A stretch of DNA of 64,000 nucleotides from Halisarca cf. caerulea (GCA_963170055.1 CAUJGJ010000441.1:55001-119000), one strand, 5' to 3'; positions 46,307-57,980 are shown, counted from the stretch's first letter. Numbers and translations: made by a program. Notes: generated by a model from the sequence alone, not told the origin.

Positions 46307-46464
46307 TGTATTTGTGTGTGTGCGTGTGTGTGTGTGTGTGCGTGTGTGTGTGTGTACGTGTGTGTATTTGTGTGTGTGTATGTGTGTGTATTTGTGTGTG
46401 TGTGAATACGTGTGTGTGTGTGTGCGTGTGTGTGTGTGCGCGCGTGTGTGTATGTGTGTGTGTG

Positions 46465-46522
<58 letters not shown>
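46253..46522 (+). repeat. interrupted (TG)n microsatellite
   Basis: About 270 nt of TG repeat with scattered TA, CG and AG interruptions. It occupies the same place relative to exon A2 as the 23043 repeat does to exon A1. Confidence 0.97.
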
Positions 46523-46524
<2 letters not shown>

Positions 46525-47202
46525 GTGTAGGGTATAGTTATAACTATCCGGGAAGAATATAATCCAAAATGTCTGTCTTCAAATAACACAGCAAATTATT
46601 GAATTATGTTAAAATAGAGGTTCTTTCTATTGTCTGAAGAAAGATAGCGAGCTTAGAATGCATATTATATAGTAGTTTCAAACAAACTTTGCCTCAGGCA
46701 GACCTTTATATCTTTCTCGATTCACATGAAACTAGTGCGAAAAGAAAGAACAAGTGGTGAACAATCTAATAATTGTTCGGATATATAGGACTGTTTGATG
46801 GCAAAAACTTGCATTAATGGTCAAATTGTGAGAAACCACTTGATTGTGGCACCGTCTATGTCTCGAATAATTTTCACAAACAGAAACATCTTAACAATAT
46901 AAAAGTATAGGATTTAGCAAGATTCAAAGCCATGTTGAGGAGCACCAAAACCATTTTTCTCCGACCTCAACAAAATTGTCATTTCATGACATATATTTCA
47001 CTCAATGACAGTCAGATACATATATATAGGTGCAATGTCACGAAATTTGCCTTCTCTTCCCATTCTTTTGATATGTGAAGTTCCCAACATTATCTGAAAG
47101 ACAGTGAATGACGCTTCAAACCTTTGGAACCATCCACTATTTGATGGCGTGGTAAACAAGCACTGCCCTCAATCCTAAGAAGCAACAACGGTTATAAACA
47201 CC

Positions 47203-47216
47203 CTATGTGTGTGTGT

Positions 47217-47288
<72 letters not shown>

Positions 47289-47289
47289 A

Positions 47290-47329
<40 letters not shown>

Positions 47330-47337
47330 TGTGTGTG
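47203..47337 (+). repeat. (TG)n microsatellite
   Basis: TG repeat with a TACATGTC interruption at about 47285. It corresponds to 35841-35944 in the previous duplication unit. Confidence 0.97.
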
Positions 47338-47379
47338 AATGATGATTCTATTATGTTGAAATATTTTATATACATAATA

Positions 47380-47428
47380 TATTGTTTTTACTTTCACGAG
47401 AAGTGTCCAGAACGTCAGGAACGATGTC

Positions 47429-47469
<41 letters not shown>

Positions 47470-47685
47470 GTATATATGTCAACAAGATGGCGGATGCAAA
47501 GTCGGTACGTAGGCTATATTTTGGTAAAATTCATTCAGTTGTTCCTGATTTTATCAGCGAAGAGTCCTTTCGACCAGAAAAGTTCTTCGAAGTATTATTT
47601 CAGTCAATAACGACGATTTCCAAGCGATTCGAGTTTCCAGGGCTGTAGGCGGCCCATGAGTTTTTTAAACTCGAATCGCTTGTTC
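47380..47685 (+). mobile_element. structured-tail element, copy A
   Basis: It starts ATTGTTTTTACTTTCACGAG and is followed by (TA)n (47431-47470). ATGGCGGATGCAAAGTCG at 47486 opens a 54-codon frame MADAKSVRRLYFGKIHSVVP. The tail at 47621-47682 has a perfect 16-bp outer stem (CAAGCGATTCGAGTTT with its complement) around a GGGC/GCCC inner stem. The near-identical copy at 56181 shares all parts. Confidence 0.65.
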
Positions 47686-47840
47686 CTTTGAAAGATGTTG
47701 TGTGTATATACTTTATCACAAGGGTAATCATTTCTTGTGTGCATGTGATCCTATCAAGTACAGAGGAACCATTGCATTAGAATTATCCTATATTGGGACT
47801 ACCTTATACTGTACTTAAATTTTAGGTGGTCTCAATTGAC

Positions 47841-48976
47841 CGCATGTGGGACATGTCCATTTGCACTTGAATGGCTTCCGAAAGTCGGCGATTTTGTTGC
47901 TAACAAATTCGCTTTTTCTCTCTTATGCGTATCAGAAATGGCAAGCAACGACATTTAGACTGTATGAACACATTCAAGCTATACATTTAACTACTTTTCA
48001 ACCAAATTTTCCGTCAATCGTTCGAATACTCGCCGCTTTTCCGAGCAGCTGTATTTAGCAGTTATTCCTCTCAAGTAAATCCAATCTTCAAAAATTCAAG
48101 ATAATCAACAAATACTAAAAATGTACTAAAATAACCAGCAATAACTCTTTGGAAACTCGCGGCATCAAAATCCCCATCGGTGAAAAGTTGAAGCGTTCGA
48201 TATAGATTACAGTAAAACACTCAGAAGCTTCCTACGTTGATCCGCTGATTTACTTGACGACATGGCATTTTGCAAGAAGGATTCGCTTAGCTAAGGGCCG
48301 ATTATCACATGATGGTCATGTGACATGAGCTGTGACGTAATCGCATTTTGCCCTTACCGAAGTGTTTGAAATGTTTGATCTCTGCAATGATCGATGCGTC
48401 GCAAGCGAGAGGAACTCAGTGGTGGAAGAACATTAGGCAAAGAAGACAGACGGTTTAACGAAGTATAATATCGGCGGTTTAAGAGAAGCGAATTGGATAT
48501 TAAGCGCCCGATCGACGACATCGAAGAACAAGGTGCGTCGTAGTCTTTGTTTGATCTTAAATTCAAATAGAAAAGTCGGTTTTACTAACTTGAGTTCCTT
48601 ATAAAAAACGATCGATCTATGTTTGAGCCTTCAAAACGCGCTTTAAGCCTAGCTATCATCAACTGCAAAATAGCAGGGCGATTTCGCAGTGAATTACATA
48701 AGTTTTGCAGTTCACAATACCTACTATCGATCGTGAGTATGATCTTCCAAGCTCCCTTACACAACATATATGTACGTAACATTAACTTTTGATGAATAAA
48801 GGCTTTCATATGTTGTAAAAGTAGAACAAATGTCGAGCAGCGCAATCGCCCTTGCTTCTTCACTCAGACTATACGTCAAGAAATGTCACGCGCATATCAC
48901 ATGATCGAAGCCTTACACACGCCCAAATTCCAGCCTATTAACACAATAGTGGGACTTTGGACATGTCCCACATGCG
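47841..48976. mobile_element. CGCATGTGGG-family element, copy 8 (distinct interior)
   Basis: It has perfect CGCATGTGGGACATGTCC terminal repeats, with AC on both flanks. It is 1136 bp. The interior is unrelated to the 500-731-bp MITEs and includes the 48300-48545 segment shared with 3778-4055. The paralogous intron at 36136 has the same flanks without the element and with one AC. Confidence 0.92.
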
Positions 48977-50005
48977 ACAGGTTGCTAATGTGGTTCGATC
49001 AGGGACCAGCCTACAGTGGTCTCTATGGACGGTGTCACAATAGAGTGGATCAACAATGTCACTTTGACAACTGCAGTTATTATTAACACTAAAGCACAGC
49101 TACATACGCAACTCACTACTAGACACTGCTTGACTGATAGGAAGTATACAGTAACTCAGTACATGTTTGTTTACGGTCTATTAGTAACAACAGACATACA
49201 AGTGATACTATAATATTAAGCACAACTGTTACATTTTAACTATTTCTTTGACTGCATCAAACAAATGAACGAATGAATGTGGATTTCAGCCAAATAGTAA
49301 ATTAGTTATCAGAAATTTTTGTCAAGGATCAATGTCTGTATAAACCTGGTAACATTATGAATTAGACAGGTCCATTTTCTTATCTAGTCAAAGTGGCTGA
49401 TTAGGAACAGTTGTGTAGACATCATGTAGATCACACTCACATTCGTTATTCATCTGCTACACAAACAACAAACAGTTCTACTAACTCCTGGTCAGACACT
49501 AACCATTATCTCCTCTACTTATATACCAGTAAAAATATCAGCAGCTGTGAACACTCATCACTGACCTACTAAGAGGGGAGGAGATGTGCTAACCATGTAC
49601 TAATGCTGGAAAACACAATATTATAGTTTTTTATGTAGTGATTGTTACTGATAATATGTGCATGGCCTTTTGCTAGCATCGCGTGACTGACTTTGTAGTG
49701 TGACATGTGTAGAGTGTTCTATTGTCGTGAATAAGAATAAGTTGCATTTTGTGTGCTTGGCTAAGTCTGCTGAGGATATTTCATTTTCCTGACTAAGAAC
49801 TGAGTTCTTTTATTCTCCGTCCTAGGATCCTATTAGTCCATCCTATATTTCCTGTAGTATAATATCTTGTCCTGTTCTATATAATCTGCAACATCTGCTG
49901 CTGCATGGGTATATGATTCTTCGACCAAAACATTATATGTAGAATTTGTCTGAGTAAATTTGTACGCTTATGCATGTAAGTAAATTTGCTTGGACATCCA
50001 TGCAG
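48977..50005 (+). other. intron upstream of SRCR exon B2
   Basis: It is a duplicate of 36137-37191 with small indels. No additional feature is seen. Confidence 0.7.
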
Positions 50006-50323
50006 GTAGCAACAACACAATAAACTTAGTAGGAGGCAATGGAGGTTGTGTTGAGGTGCTCCAGAATGGGAAGTGGCTGAGAGTTTCTACTAATACTTGG
50101 GATATAAATGATGCTGATGTTGCCTGCAGACAAGTGGGATATGTGCATGCCATCAATGCTGCTGGAAAAAAATGCTATTTTGCAAAAGATAGATGTTGGA
50201 AAACTTCGTTTCATTGCACTGGGAGTGAGAGTTATCTGGAAGAATGTTCTTACTCCCCATACCTAACAAGCACACACTGCTATTCAAACCAGGCATATGG
50301 TGCTGTTGTCTGTTCTAAAAATG
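50006..50323 (+). CDS. SRCR domain exon B2
   Basis: The exon lies between CATCCATGCAG and GTAAGT, phase 1-1, 106 codons. It encodes GCVEVLQNGKWLRVSTNTW, INDADVACRQVGYVHAINAA, KKCYFAKDRCW, FHCTGSESYLEECS and AVVCSKNG. It resembles B1 with three fewer codons near the start. The canonical second Cys is Ser (VSTN), and CYF and RCW cysteines are again present, so this non-canonical pattern is a subtype property and not a random loss. It is likely extracellular. Confidence 0.88.
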
Positions 50324-51736
50324 GTAAGTACCAACTATATTAAGTATAATTATTATAGCACATCACAAACTTCAAACTCTTCCACCTTCTGCGAAGTACT
50401 TTGATTGTGTTGCCTTATAATTACTGTACAGAGGGGTTGTGTGCAGTATTCAGTCAACATGGAATAAAAATACAAGAACAACTATAGTGTGGGTATTAGG
50501 CTATATTATGTGCAAGTCACTGTAGTGTCAGAGGACTATGTACCGCTCTTTATTCTTCCATACTTACTGGAGGCTTTTGTGGGATTGCATGTTACATGCT
50601 TCTCTTTATGTTAATGGTTCTAATACAGTTTCTTATGTATAATATTCTGGTTTACTTTATATACTACTAATCTTTTATCATAGTATTCAATGTGGCTTTG
50701 CTAACATGTTTAAGTGCATGTGACTCTCTGTAGTAGTGTGTACATAAGATCTTGCTAAGTTTGGGTTCACGATTACACTCTTAGACAAATCAAATTCATT
50801 AAAATCATTAAAAGAGAATTAGGCAGCAATGTGCAATGTGTTATCATAGTATTCAATGTGGCTTTGCAAACATGTTTAAGTGCATGTGACTCTCTGTAGT
50901 AGTGTGTACATAAGATCTTGTTAAGTTTGGGTTCACGATTACACTCTTAGACAAATCAAATTCATCAAAATCATTAAAAGAGAATTAGGCAGCAATGTGC
51001 AAAGTGTTTCCAGTTGATTTGCTAACTGTGCACACTGCATGTCATGTGCCTATATCTGAACACATGCAAGTCATGAAATATTTGTTGCTTTAATTTTCAT
51101 GGAATATGAAATTCTAGTAAATATATTAATTTTGTGTGAATGAACTACAATATCATACAAAATTATCTGCTCTGCATGGATGCATATTTTTGGGTACTAT
51201 AGTTCCAAATTATTTTTGAGACTTCCCAGATGGTGTAAATGCATGCTCGAGTTACATATCACACTGTAGCAAATCTCAAAGGGACTTAAGCATAGATAGT
51301 AGAGAGTGACTCATTTGGTTATGATCACTTCGAAAAGAAGGACAAAAAGTAAACAAACGGTTTTTCGGCTACTCACTTTCATGAAAGCACTCGAAACTAT
51401 TAGACTGTAAATCCTAGATTTCTAAGAGCATATCAGTCAAAAGAGGGAATGATAGGCTTTCTTGTGGTATCAGTTATGATCTCACAGACATTATGACATT
51501 GTGAGTTTCCAAAAATATTCTTGAAGACAAAATCGGCTGAGTAGCAATCATAATTTTGAGCTGCCAGGTTGTCAAGAAGTACAATGTCATATTTGGACTC
51601 GAGTGAATAGGTTAGGTTAGGTTAGGTAGGTTATTTTATCTGGGAGTGCCTTTAGCCAGTGGCTACTATCCTAGGTGCCCAGGAAACAAGATACCAATAA
51701 GCAAAAACAGCAAGGAAATGAACAACTAATTTGGGT
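50324..51736 (+). other. intron after SRCR exon B2
   Basis: It is homologous to 37519-38440 and 3290-3860. It contains a 166-bp tandem duplication (50675-50840 and 50841-51006) and a short GGTTA repeat at 51610-51633. A decayed copy of the PRFLRAYQSK exon-like stretch is at about 51385-51480. Confidence 0.65.
50675..51006 (+). repeat. 166-bp tandem duplication
   Basis: Both units start TTATCATAGTATTCAATGTG and end near GCAGCAATGTGC. They are nearly identical and have no equivalent in the other intron copies, so the duplication is recent. Confidence 0.9.
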
Positions 51737-51792
51737 AAAAAAAACGTGGGGCTACCGCCCCTCCTCCCGAATTACTTGCGAATATTAGGGTT

Positions 51793-51996
51793 CATCTCTG
51801 CAACAACGGTATCGGGTTTACGAAGAAGTTTCATCCTTCAGCTTTGTACTTTTCGCCTTCATTAAAATTTTGCAAGTTTCAGCTGAAACTTTGCCAAAAT
51901 GTAGCGAATTATCTTCAAAATTGCAACGAAGGCAAAAAATACAAAGCTGGAGGATAAAACTTCTTCGTAAACTTGATACCATTGTTGCAGAGATAA
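51793..51996. repeat. about 200-bp imperfect hairpin
   Basis: A left arm of about 69 bp (TCTCTGCAACAACGGTATC...) pairs with an inverted right arm ending GATACCATTGTTGCAGAGA. The identity is high across the arms. The loop contains a further palindrome, AGTTTCAGCTGAAACT. It could fold as RNA or be a small inverted duplication. Confidence 0.8.
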
Positions 51997-52012
51997 ACCG
52001 TTGCTTGTTTAA

Positions 52013-52702
52013 CACATTGACAACCATACGCCGGATGTGCCCAAATTGCATCACCGTTCTGATCACCGTGTGCCGTATGTGCCTTTACCACGTAGATGTT
52101 TTACAAATGGATTTTCCCCCGTTACTTTGTATAGCAACCCTATGCTTGTATGACATCGTTGGATAGAGTAAAAATATAGCTTTCTGATGAGGTATGATGC
52201 ACTATATGTTGTAATCCAAAATCGCGAGAAAATTGCAATTGATTGAAGGATTGAAAGTCGCTACATAAACAGAGCAGTCAAATGTCAACTGATTACAAAG
52301 AAAACCTGGCCAAGAAACTGCAGACGCCGGCTTAGAAGTCTTAAGACGATCTTGATCCTCTATAATAAGCTACAAGAAGTTTGACGTGCACCAGATCTTT
52401 TTCGAAGGTTATTGTTAACCTACCGTCAAACGCGGTGGTTTAGATCCTTGTTGTAACTTTGTGGCTTGCCTGTCTTGCGAATTTTGCCTTTATCCTCTAT
52501 TCGATACGATTTCTGCAATCTGTATCATTCGAAATTACAAATAAACAAGACTTTCCACACAGTGTGAGCTTGTTCCACTGAGATAGAAGAGCAAATAACA
52601 ATCTTCTCGAAAATTACACGTGGTGCGCTCGTATGACCTAAGCTTGCTGTTGTCAGAACGAGGTGTAAATTTCCACTTCCGGTTCTTACGGTTGTCAATG
52701 TG
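52013..52702. mobile_element. TTAA-duplicating TIR element, 690 bp
   Basis: TTAA flanks both ends. The termini are CACATTGACAACC and its complement, with looser inverted homology inward (GTTCTGA, TATG). TTAA target use fits piggyBac or Kolobok superfamilies. The ends differ from the CCCTTT piggyBac elements here. Confidence 0.75.
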
Positions 52703-52790
52703 TTAAAGTTTTCTTTTCTTTCAGCAGCCATTTTTATTCGCCTACTTCCTGTTGCATATATATTATATATATATATGAATAGAGCGTTAC

Positions 52791-53385
52791 ACTTCCAGAA
52801 TTCATAATGAAACTAAAAAGGATAGAGAAAGGAAGAAAATATAAATGAAATGGTTTTGTGTAAATTAATTCCAATGAATCAAAATATAGGACATGCAAAA
52901 AATCAGTAGATTATTGGCCAATAACGTAAGTAGTCTAATGAAGATTCAATAGAAATATGTGACCGTACTTGGGAAAGGGGTATTTTGGTGGTTTTCATCG
53001 AAAATGCACTTTTCATATCACTCAAACGCGCTCTAAACGCTCTCTAACAAGGTGATAACAGCAGCTTCATGCGAGGTTCCTGTCGGAAGTTATATGTGAA
53101 AATATATATTTTACGTAAACTTGCAGTTATGCATGACAGCACATTCAATCTTTACTTGCGCTCTTTAGTATAACAACGTGTACAGGAAATCAACATGACC
53201 GCAAAGGGAACGTATACAGAAAAATGGCATAATCAAAGTTGGCCACGTGAATACTTTTTTTTTAAATGATAATAATAATGAATGATTGCCATAATTCTGC
53301 ATAATGATGAGATGTGGAATATAGATATAGTGGACATACAGTTGATTTACACATTCGTAATATAGTCTAAACAGCCCATACAAGT
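52791..53385. other. unassigned intron sequence
   Basis: AT-rich, without a coding frame, repeat match or RNA gene that I can recognise. Confidence 0.4.
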
Positions 53386-53646
53386 TCAAAACCCTGCAGC
53401 AGCATATTGCACATCATACGGCTCGCTCCTCAATTTGGTGGCTGTTGATCTTGAGCCGCGAATGCACATAATTGCTGCATGCAGTAGGCAGAAGCTTAGT
53501 CGGCACCTGATGAGGTTGATCACCTTGCAGTAGGGAGTGTTGCTCTTCTCTGCTAGCATTGCAGCCAGTTGCTTGTAGAAGATGGTCGATGTCTTTGCCA
53601 TACTTCCTGTTGCCGACATCACCAGAGGGGTAAGGGTCGCTCTTCT
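53386..53646 (-). pseudogene. reverse-transcriptase-element C-terminal fragment
   Basis: The minus frame encodes MSATGSMAKTSTIFYKQLAA, MLAEKSNTPYCKVINLIRCR and LSFCLLHAAIMCIRGSRS. This matches the conserved post-RT region of a non-LTR-type element in many invertebrates (pattern LAxxxxxxYxxxxxWLRCRLSFxLLRxxIxCxRGxRS). It is a short, 5'-truncated fragment, cut by the MITE at 53647. Confidence 0.55.
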
Positions 53647-54377
53647 CGCATGTGGGACATGTCCGCGCTAATTCGGAGGTGTGAAAATTTCGGTATTTTT
53701 TACAGCTTCTGTTCTCAACTTGTAGTAGATGCAGAGAGTCAAACAAGGGATCAAGATGTAGGCAGACATGTAGACGTTCGTACGAATCCTTTTTTGAAGG
53801 CTTGCTTTTATCGCGAAGAAGCTACTGAGGTTTTCCTAACCCCTACTGAAAAGCGAAACACTCTGGGTGCTACCTGGCGGAACGCTTCCATGGCTATTTT
53901 TTAACATAAATCGCTATAACAAAACATTTACTAACTTTTCCATGCGGGTGAGTTGACCGTTCCTTTCCAAAGCCGAGATCTGATCCATTGGGCCTGAAAA
54001 GCCACCATTCAAGCTCGTGCAACTTGGGACAGGAACAAAATCTCCCTCTCACCCGCATGGAAAAGTTGTATATTTCCGATGGCTCGACGTTGAGACCAAG
54101 AAACTGTCTCCAGCTTGTTCCCTCACGTAGCACCCAGCCGAAAATTATGATTCAGAAAAAACATCGAGTTAGGTCACAAGCAAGCATGTGACAGAGCAAC
54201 CGTGATGACAGAAAACGTCACTAAACGCGGATTTGCCATTCGTATACGCCCGAATATTAGTTCGAATCACGAGATAACTGTGTGACTAATAACTTGTAAG
54301 CACCCAAAAATTACAATTTATCGCTATGCAAACTGGGAAGCGCTATCATAACAGATCCTGGACATGTCCCACATGCG
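53647..54377 (+). mobile_element. CGCATGTGGG-family MITE, copy 9
   Basis: It has perfect 18-bp terminal repeats, with CT flanking both sides. It is 731 bp and nearly identical to copy 2, including the internal inverted pair. Confidence 0.92.
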
Positions 54378-54715
54378 CTAGGAAACTGAGAATATTTTTG
54401 TTTGAAAGGTATCTTTATTCTTGTGTAGGTAACCTGATAACAATGATCCTCTATCTTAATGATTCTAAGTAACCCAAAAATATGTGTATTCTTTCAGATT
54501 GAAACAATATCATTGGCAAACTGTAGCAAAATCACGCTTCTAAAAATAAACATGCACTCAGTGCACAAACTGTCCAAGGGTCACCATGTTGCTATTGCAC
54601 AACTTCTAACTTCACTCATGAAAAAGCTTAAGTTCCCAGATGCAAACTAGAGTCAGAAAACCAGCATGCCATAACGAATTCTCTAAAGAATGGAGCGTTG
54701 AGCTCCGTGATTTAA
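54378..54715 (+). other. intron segment with exon-like frames
   Basis: It is homologous to 20663-20905. After TTTCAG at 54497 an open frame encodes IETISLANCSKITLLKINMH and ends KKLKFPDAN before a stop at 54648. The 20.8-kb copy has the same acceptor but an early stop. It could be a terminal exon of a host gene; no family is recognised. Confidence 0.35.
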
Positions 54716-55200
54716 CCCTTTATGGCATGAAGACAACTTTAGTGGCTCTCCCGGTAGTGGACGGTACTTCGTCAAATTCATCATAGCGCTTCGATTTTTA
54801 TATTGTTCGATAGCTTGCTTCAATTGTATTACTCTCGTATCAATTTTATATTGATATAACATTGTACCATATGAATAAAAGGTTCTAAAGTATATGCGAA
54901 AACGCAAATGTATGCCAAGAAATGCACGTATTCGATGATTATACGAAATTATGCGGAGATAACCACAAAATAAAATGGCCGCTCCTCGATACGGAAGAAT
55001 TGAAGACGCACGATTTTATCTTCGTGCGAACAATTTCGCATTGAAAGGCTTTAAGAAAGCTTCGAAAATGATTAAAAAGGCTTCTACCACAAATGGGGAA
55101 GGTAAATAAGAGTAAAAGTCGGGTAGCGAGGATAGACCCACTAAAGTGGTCTTCAGGCCATAACGGGTATGCGAAAAATCGTCACGCAGGCGTTAAAAGG
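54716..55200. mobile_element. piggyBac-type MITE 2
   Basis: TTAA on both flanks. The termini are CCCTTTATGGCATGAAGAC and the complement of CCTTTTAACGCC. A subterminal ACTTTAGTGGCTC is repeated in inverted form near the right end. It is 485 bp. A 44-codon frame starting MAAPRYGRIEDARFYL lies at 54975. It closely matches the ends of the full element at 58532. Confidence 0.88.
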
Positions 55201-55204
55201 TTAA

Positions 55205-56180
55205 AGCACAATCCAAACATGGAGCGGTAAAAAATCAAATTAATGCGAATAACTTAGGAAGGGAAAAAATACCACGTATGTGCAGCGTGAAAATTTTTCT
55301 TCTTTTTGCTTTACAAAAAATTGCTGCATAAATTTCCCACTCTATGGTAGACTTTTGTCACGTTTGTGCTGATGATTACATTCTTAGACACATTGAATTA
55401 TGCTAGACTAATTAAAGGGAATTAGGCAGCTATTAATATGGAAAGTGTTTCAAGTTGATTTGTATACTGTACACAATGGCATGTGTTCACATATGAATGC
55501 ATGTACATCATGGGATAATTATTGCTTTAACTAAAATAATATCATGGAAAGTTAAATTCCAGCAAAATCAATACAATGAGTAAATTAAATGACGGATTAC
55601 AACATTACCCAATCACAATTAGTATAGCACTGCATATTTTTGTAAGGAGTGAAGTATTCAACAAATGCTGGTCTAAATCTAATATTTGTATAAACACTGT
55701 TTGCACAATATACCGCATAACTCAATTCAATGACCTACTATTTTAAGAAGGATTATTATGCAGACTATATACAAATTTGTGGGAAAATCACTGGTAGACA
55801 AAATGAATACAGTATATATATATATACACATCCTTGCTTATCCCAACCTCGCTTATCCGGGTCTTTGATTATATATCTGGATCCTCAAGCTTAGTGTATT
55901 TGGTTCACCCATGTGGGATATAGAGTATCTACTGTTCATCATAGGTGTTTAGGGATCCTATTATTCGATACCTTAGTTACTGTTGTTGTGGGCCAAATCT
56001 ATATACACTCTACATACTCTACATACACTCTACACTCTATATACTATGTAGTATAGAGTGTCTGTCTATGGCCAAAGCTAATGTGGTCTCATACCTCGAC
56101 TTTATAGCTAAATCGTTTACTACTGTATTACTAATAATACTACACTGAATTTTTTAATTATTATTTTTTCGGTTTGTATT
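55205..56180 (+). other. intron sequence with a dispersed duplicate
   Basis: 55360-55640 is a diverged copy of the post-B intron piece. 55893-56155 (GGTTCACCCATGTGGGATAT onward) is repeated at 56908-57140. A (TA)n tract is at 55812-55826. No gene is seen. Confidence 0.55.
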
Positions 56181-56465
56181 ATTATATTGTTTTTACTTTC
56201 ACCGGAAGTGTCCGGAACGTTCGGAACGATGTATATATATATATATGTCAACAACATGGCGGACGCGAAGTCGGTACGTAATCTTTCGGCTATATTTCGG
56301 TAAAATTCATTTGTTTGCTTCTGATTTTATCAGCGAAGAGTCTTTTTGACCAGAAGAGTTCTTCGAAGTATTATATATTTTAGTCAATAACAACGTTTTC
56401 CAAGCGATTCGAGTTTCCAGGGCCGTAGGCGGCCCACGAGTTTTTTAATCTCAAATCGCTTGTTT
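56181..56465 (+). mobile_element. structured-tail element, copy C
   Basis: It starts ATTGTTTTTACTTTCACCGG, with CCGGAAGTGTCCGGAAC, then (TA)n and ATGGCGGACGCGAAGTCG. The tail at 56401-56462 has a perfect inner stem, GGGCCG with CGGCCC, and an outer stem with three mismatches on the right arm. It is closest to copy A. Confidence 0.65.
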
Positions 56466-56469
56466 ATTT

Positions 56470-56800
56470 TTATTTTATTTTTTTTTTCAATAAATATCAA
56501 AGTAAGTTACAACATACATGTAAGGAAAAAGTAATAATAATAAAAAAAAAACAATGAACACTAACACAATGAGCTACAGGGTACTAAAACCAAAATAGAG
56601 ACAGCACTAACCTTCTGAATGCATACTCTGTTTTGTTGAATCAAAATGTTGAAAGATCGGTCTTAAGACACGGTACAGAGACGATGGCCCAGAGACATGA
56701 AGAATTCCTGGGCACCATCGCCGTAAAACGCCAGCAGTCTCAATTGCAGTTGGGACGAAAACGTGGGTTGATTCTATGTCCTGGTATCTGAATTATATTA
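56470..56800 (-). pseudogene. reverse-transcriptase-element 3' fragment with poly-A
   Basis: The minus strand encodes RYQDIESTHVFVPTAIETAG and, in a shifted frame, further C-terminal residues. This resembles the last conserved block (HxFVPxAxETxG) of the same element type as 53386-53646. T-rich and TAATAATAAT-like sequence at 56465-56550 is the A-rich 3' tail on the minus strand. Confidence 0.5.
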
Positions 56801-56809
56801 ATAATATCT

Positions 56810-57190
56810 TTATTTCATGGTTTGCCCAATCGGGGTTTGGATAAGTGAGGAGTTCATGATCAATAATACTTTAAGATGCTGAGATGCTGAGATGCTAAGA
56901 TGAGTGTGTGTGGTTCACCCACGTGGGATATAGAGTATCTACTGTTCACCATAGGTGTTTAGGGATCCTTTTATTCTATACCTTAATTACTGTTGATGTG
57001 TGCCAAGTTACATAGACACTCTAATACTACATGGTATAGAGTGTATATGGCCAAAGCTAATGTGGTGTTATTCCTCGACTTTATAACTAAATCGTTTACT
57101 ACAGTATTACTAATAATAATACTGTAACACTGAATTACTAAAAATTGGTTTGCCAAATGGGGGTTCTGATAAGCGAGGATGCACTGTAGT
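56810..57190. mobile_element. pogo/Tigger-like remnant
   Basis: The inverted right end reads CAGTGCATCCTCGCTTATCA followed by GAACCCCC, the form typical of pogo/Tigger terminal repeats. It is flanked by TA. TTGCCCAATCGGGGTTTGGA at 56822 looks like another terminus. Related text at 55830-55880 (CCTCGCTTATCCGGGTC) marks a second remnant. No transposase is seen. Confidence 0.4.
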
Positions 57191-57980
57191 TCATGATCAA
57201 TTACTATGGGATGTATGTGGTATATTGCCTGAGAATAGGAGGCTGTAAAAGGATCCATTTCAGCTGCATAAATACCTGTATATGTGACATATAGAGTATA
57301 ACAGGCTCCTTTTGACAAGTAGAACTTAATCTTCTACATAGCAGAATCATTATTGAACCAGGCTATTATTAATCATCGTCTTCAGCCAGAAGTGAGACAG
57401 TCTCTGGGTACGGGTCATTAATATTATCAACATTACTTCTGAATTACTGTCTATATATATGGCAGTTCTATATTTATTATAATAAGGTATAAATATATAC
57501 TCACCTATGCATGCATCTGCATGACAAAGTAGAAAATGATCACTATAACATACATGAGTAAACTAAACTGCTTTGATGGCAATAGTATAACCTAGAAGCT
57601 ATCAATCCGTCAAATATTATGCTACTGACCTTGTTGACTGAAGAATGGGATATAAGTGTCCAATATATTATAACTGTTACAGTCTACTTTCAAAAATAAT
57701 TTAAAACCAATATATATGAAAAAATATATGTCCTAATCTCCTTGTATTCTATGCATGCCAGTCGAGCTGTTGCATTTACAATTTGCACACATAGATTATC
57801 AATAATTATTCGTAATTATTAATTTTTATTAAGCAAGGTAAGTGTCAATATCATAGATTCTATGGGAGTGCGTATTAATTCATCATGCATAGTTTGTGCA
57901 CTCTTAATATGTATATTCTAGATTATTTATGCTACTATATGTTTTGGGAAATTGTTTGAGCTCTTACCATTTCCTCTCAG
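57191..57980 (+). other. intron upstream of SRCR exon A3
   Basis: It is homologous to 38440-38770 joined to 45453-45830, that is, the gypsy insertion site without the gypsy element (57586-57605). No gene is seen. Confidence 0.7.

Larger units (their letters stand above)
46167..47840 (+). other. intron after exon A2
   Basis: It contains two TG tracts and the structured-tail element. 46600-47180 is a duplicate of 35400-35820 and of 63100-63540, including the phrase TGTCTGAAGAAAGATA. No gene is seen. Confidence 0.65.
51737..52790 (-). mobile_element. structured-tail element, copy D, with nested insertion
   Basis: On the minus strand it starts GAAGTGTAACGCTC (as in copy B), with (TA)n at 52757-52777 and ATGGCTGCTGAAAGAAAAG at 52731. 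It ends with CAAGTAATTCGG and a GGGGC/GCCCC stem at 51748-51779. The outer right arm of the tail is lost. It contains the 52013-52702 TTAA element and the 51793-51996 hairpin. Confidence 0.5.

Noticed and set aside
46198..46589. Long open frames encoding VCVCVC or HTHTHT
   Set aside because: They are translations of the TG microsatellite on either strand; the same applies at 23043, 35841 and 47203.
51610..51633. GGTTA repeat as an interstitial telomere
   Set aside because: Only about four imperfect units; too short to distinguish from chance or the tail of a short element.
53635..54385. Second paralogous empty site for a CGCATG MITE (53647 against 20663)
   Set aside because: The right flank matches, but the left flank is a reverse-transcriptase fragment; the 8-nt left match GCTCTTCT is probably chance.
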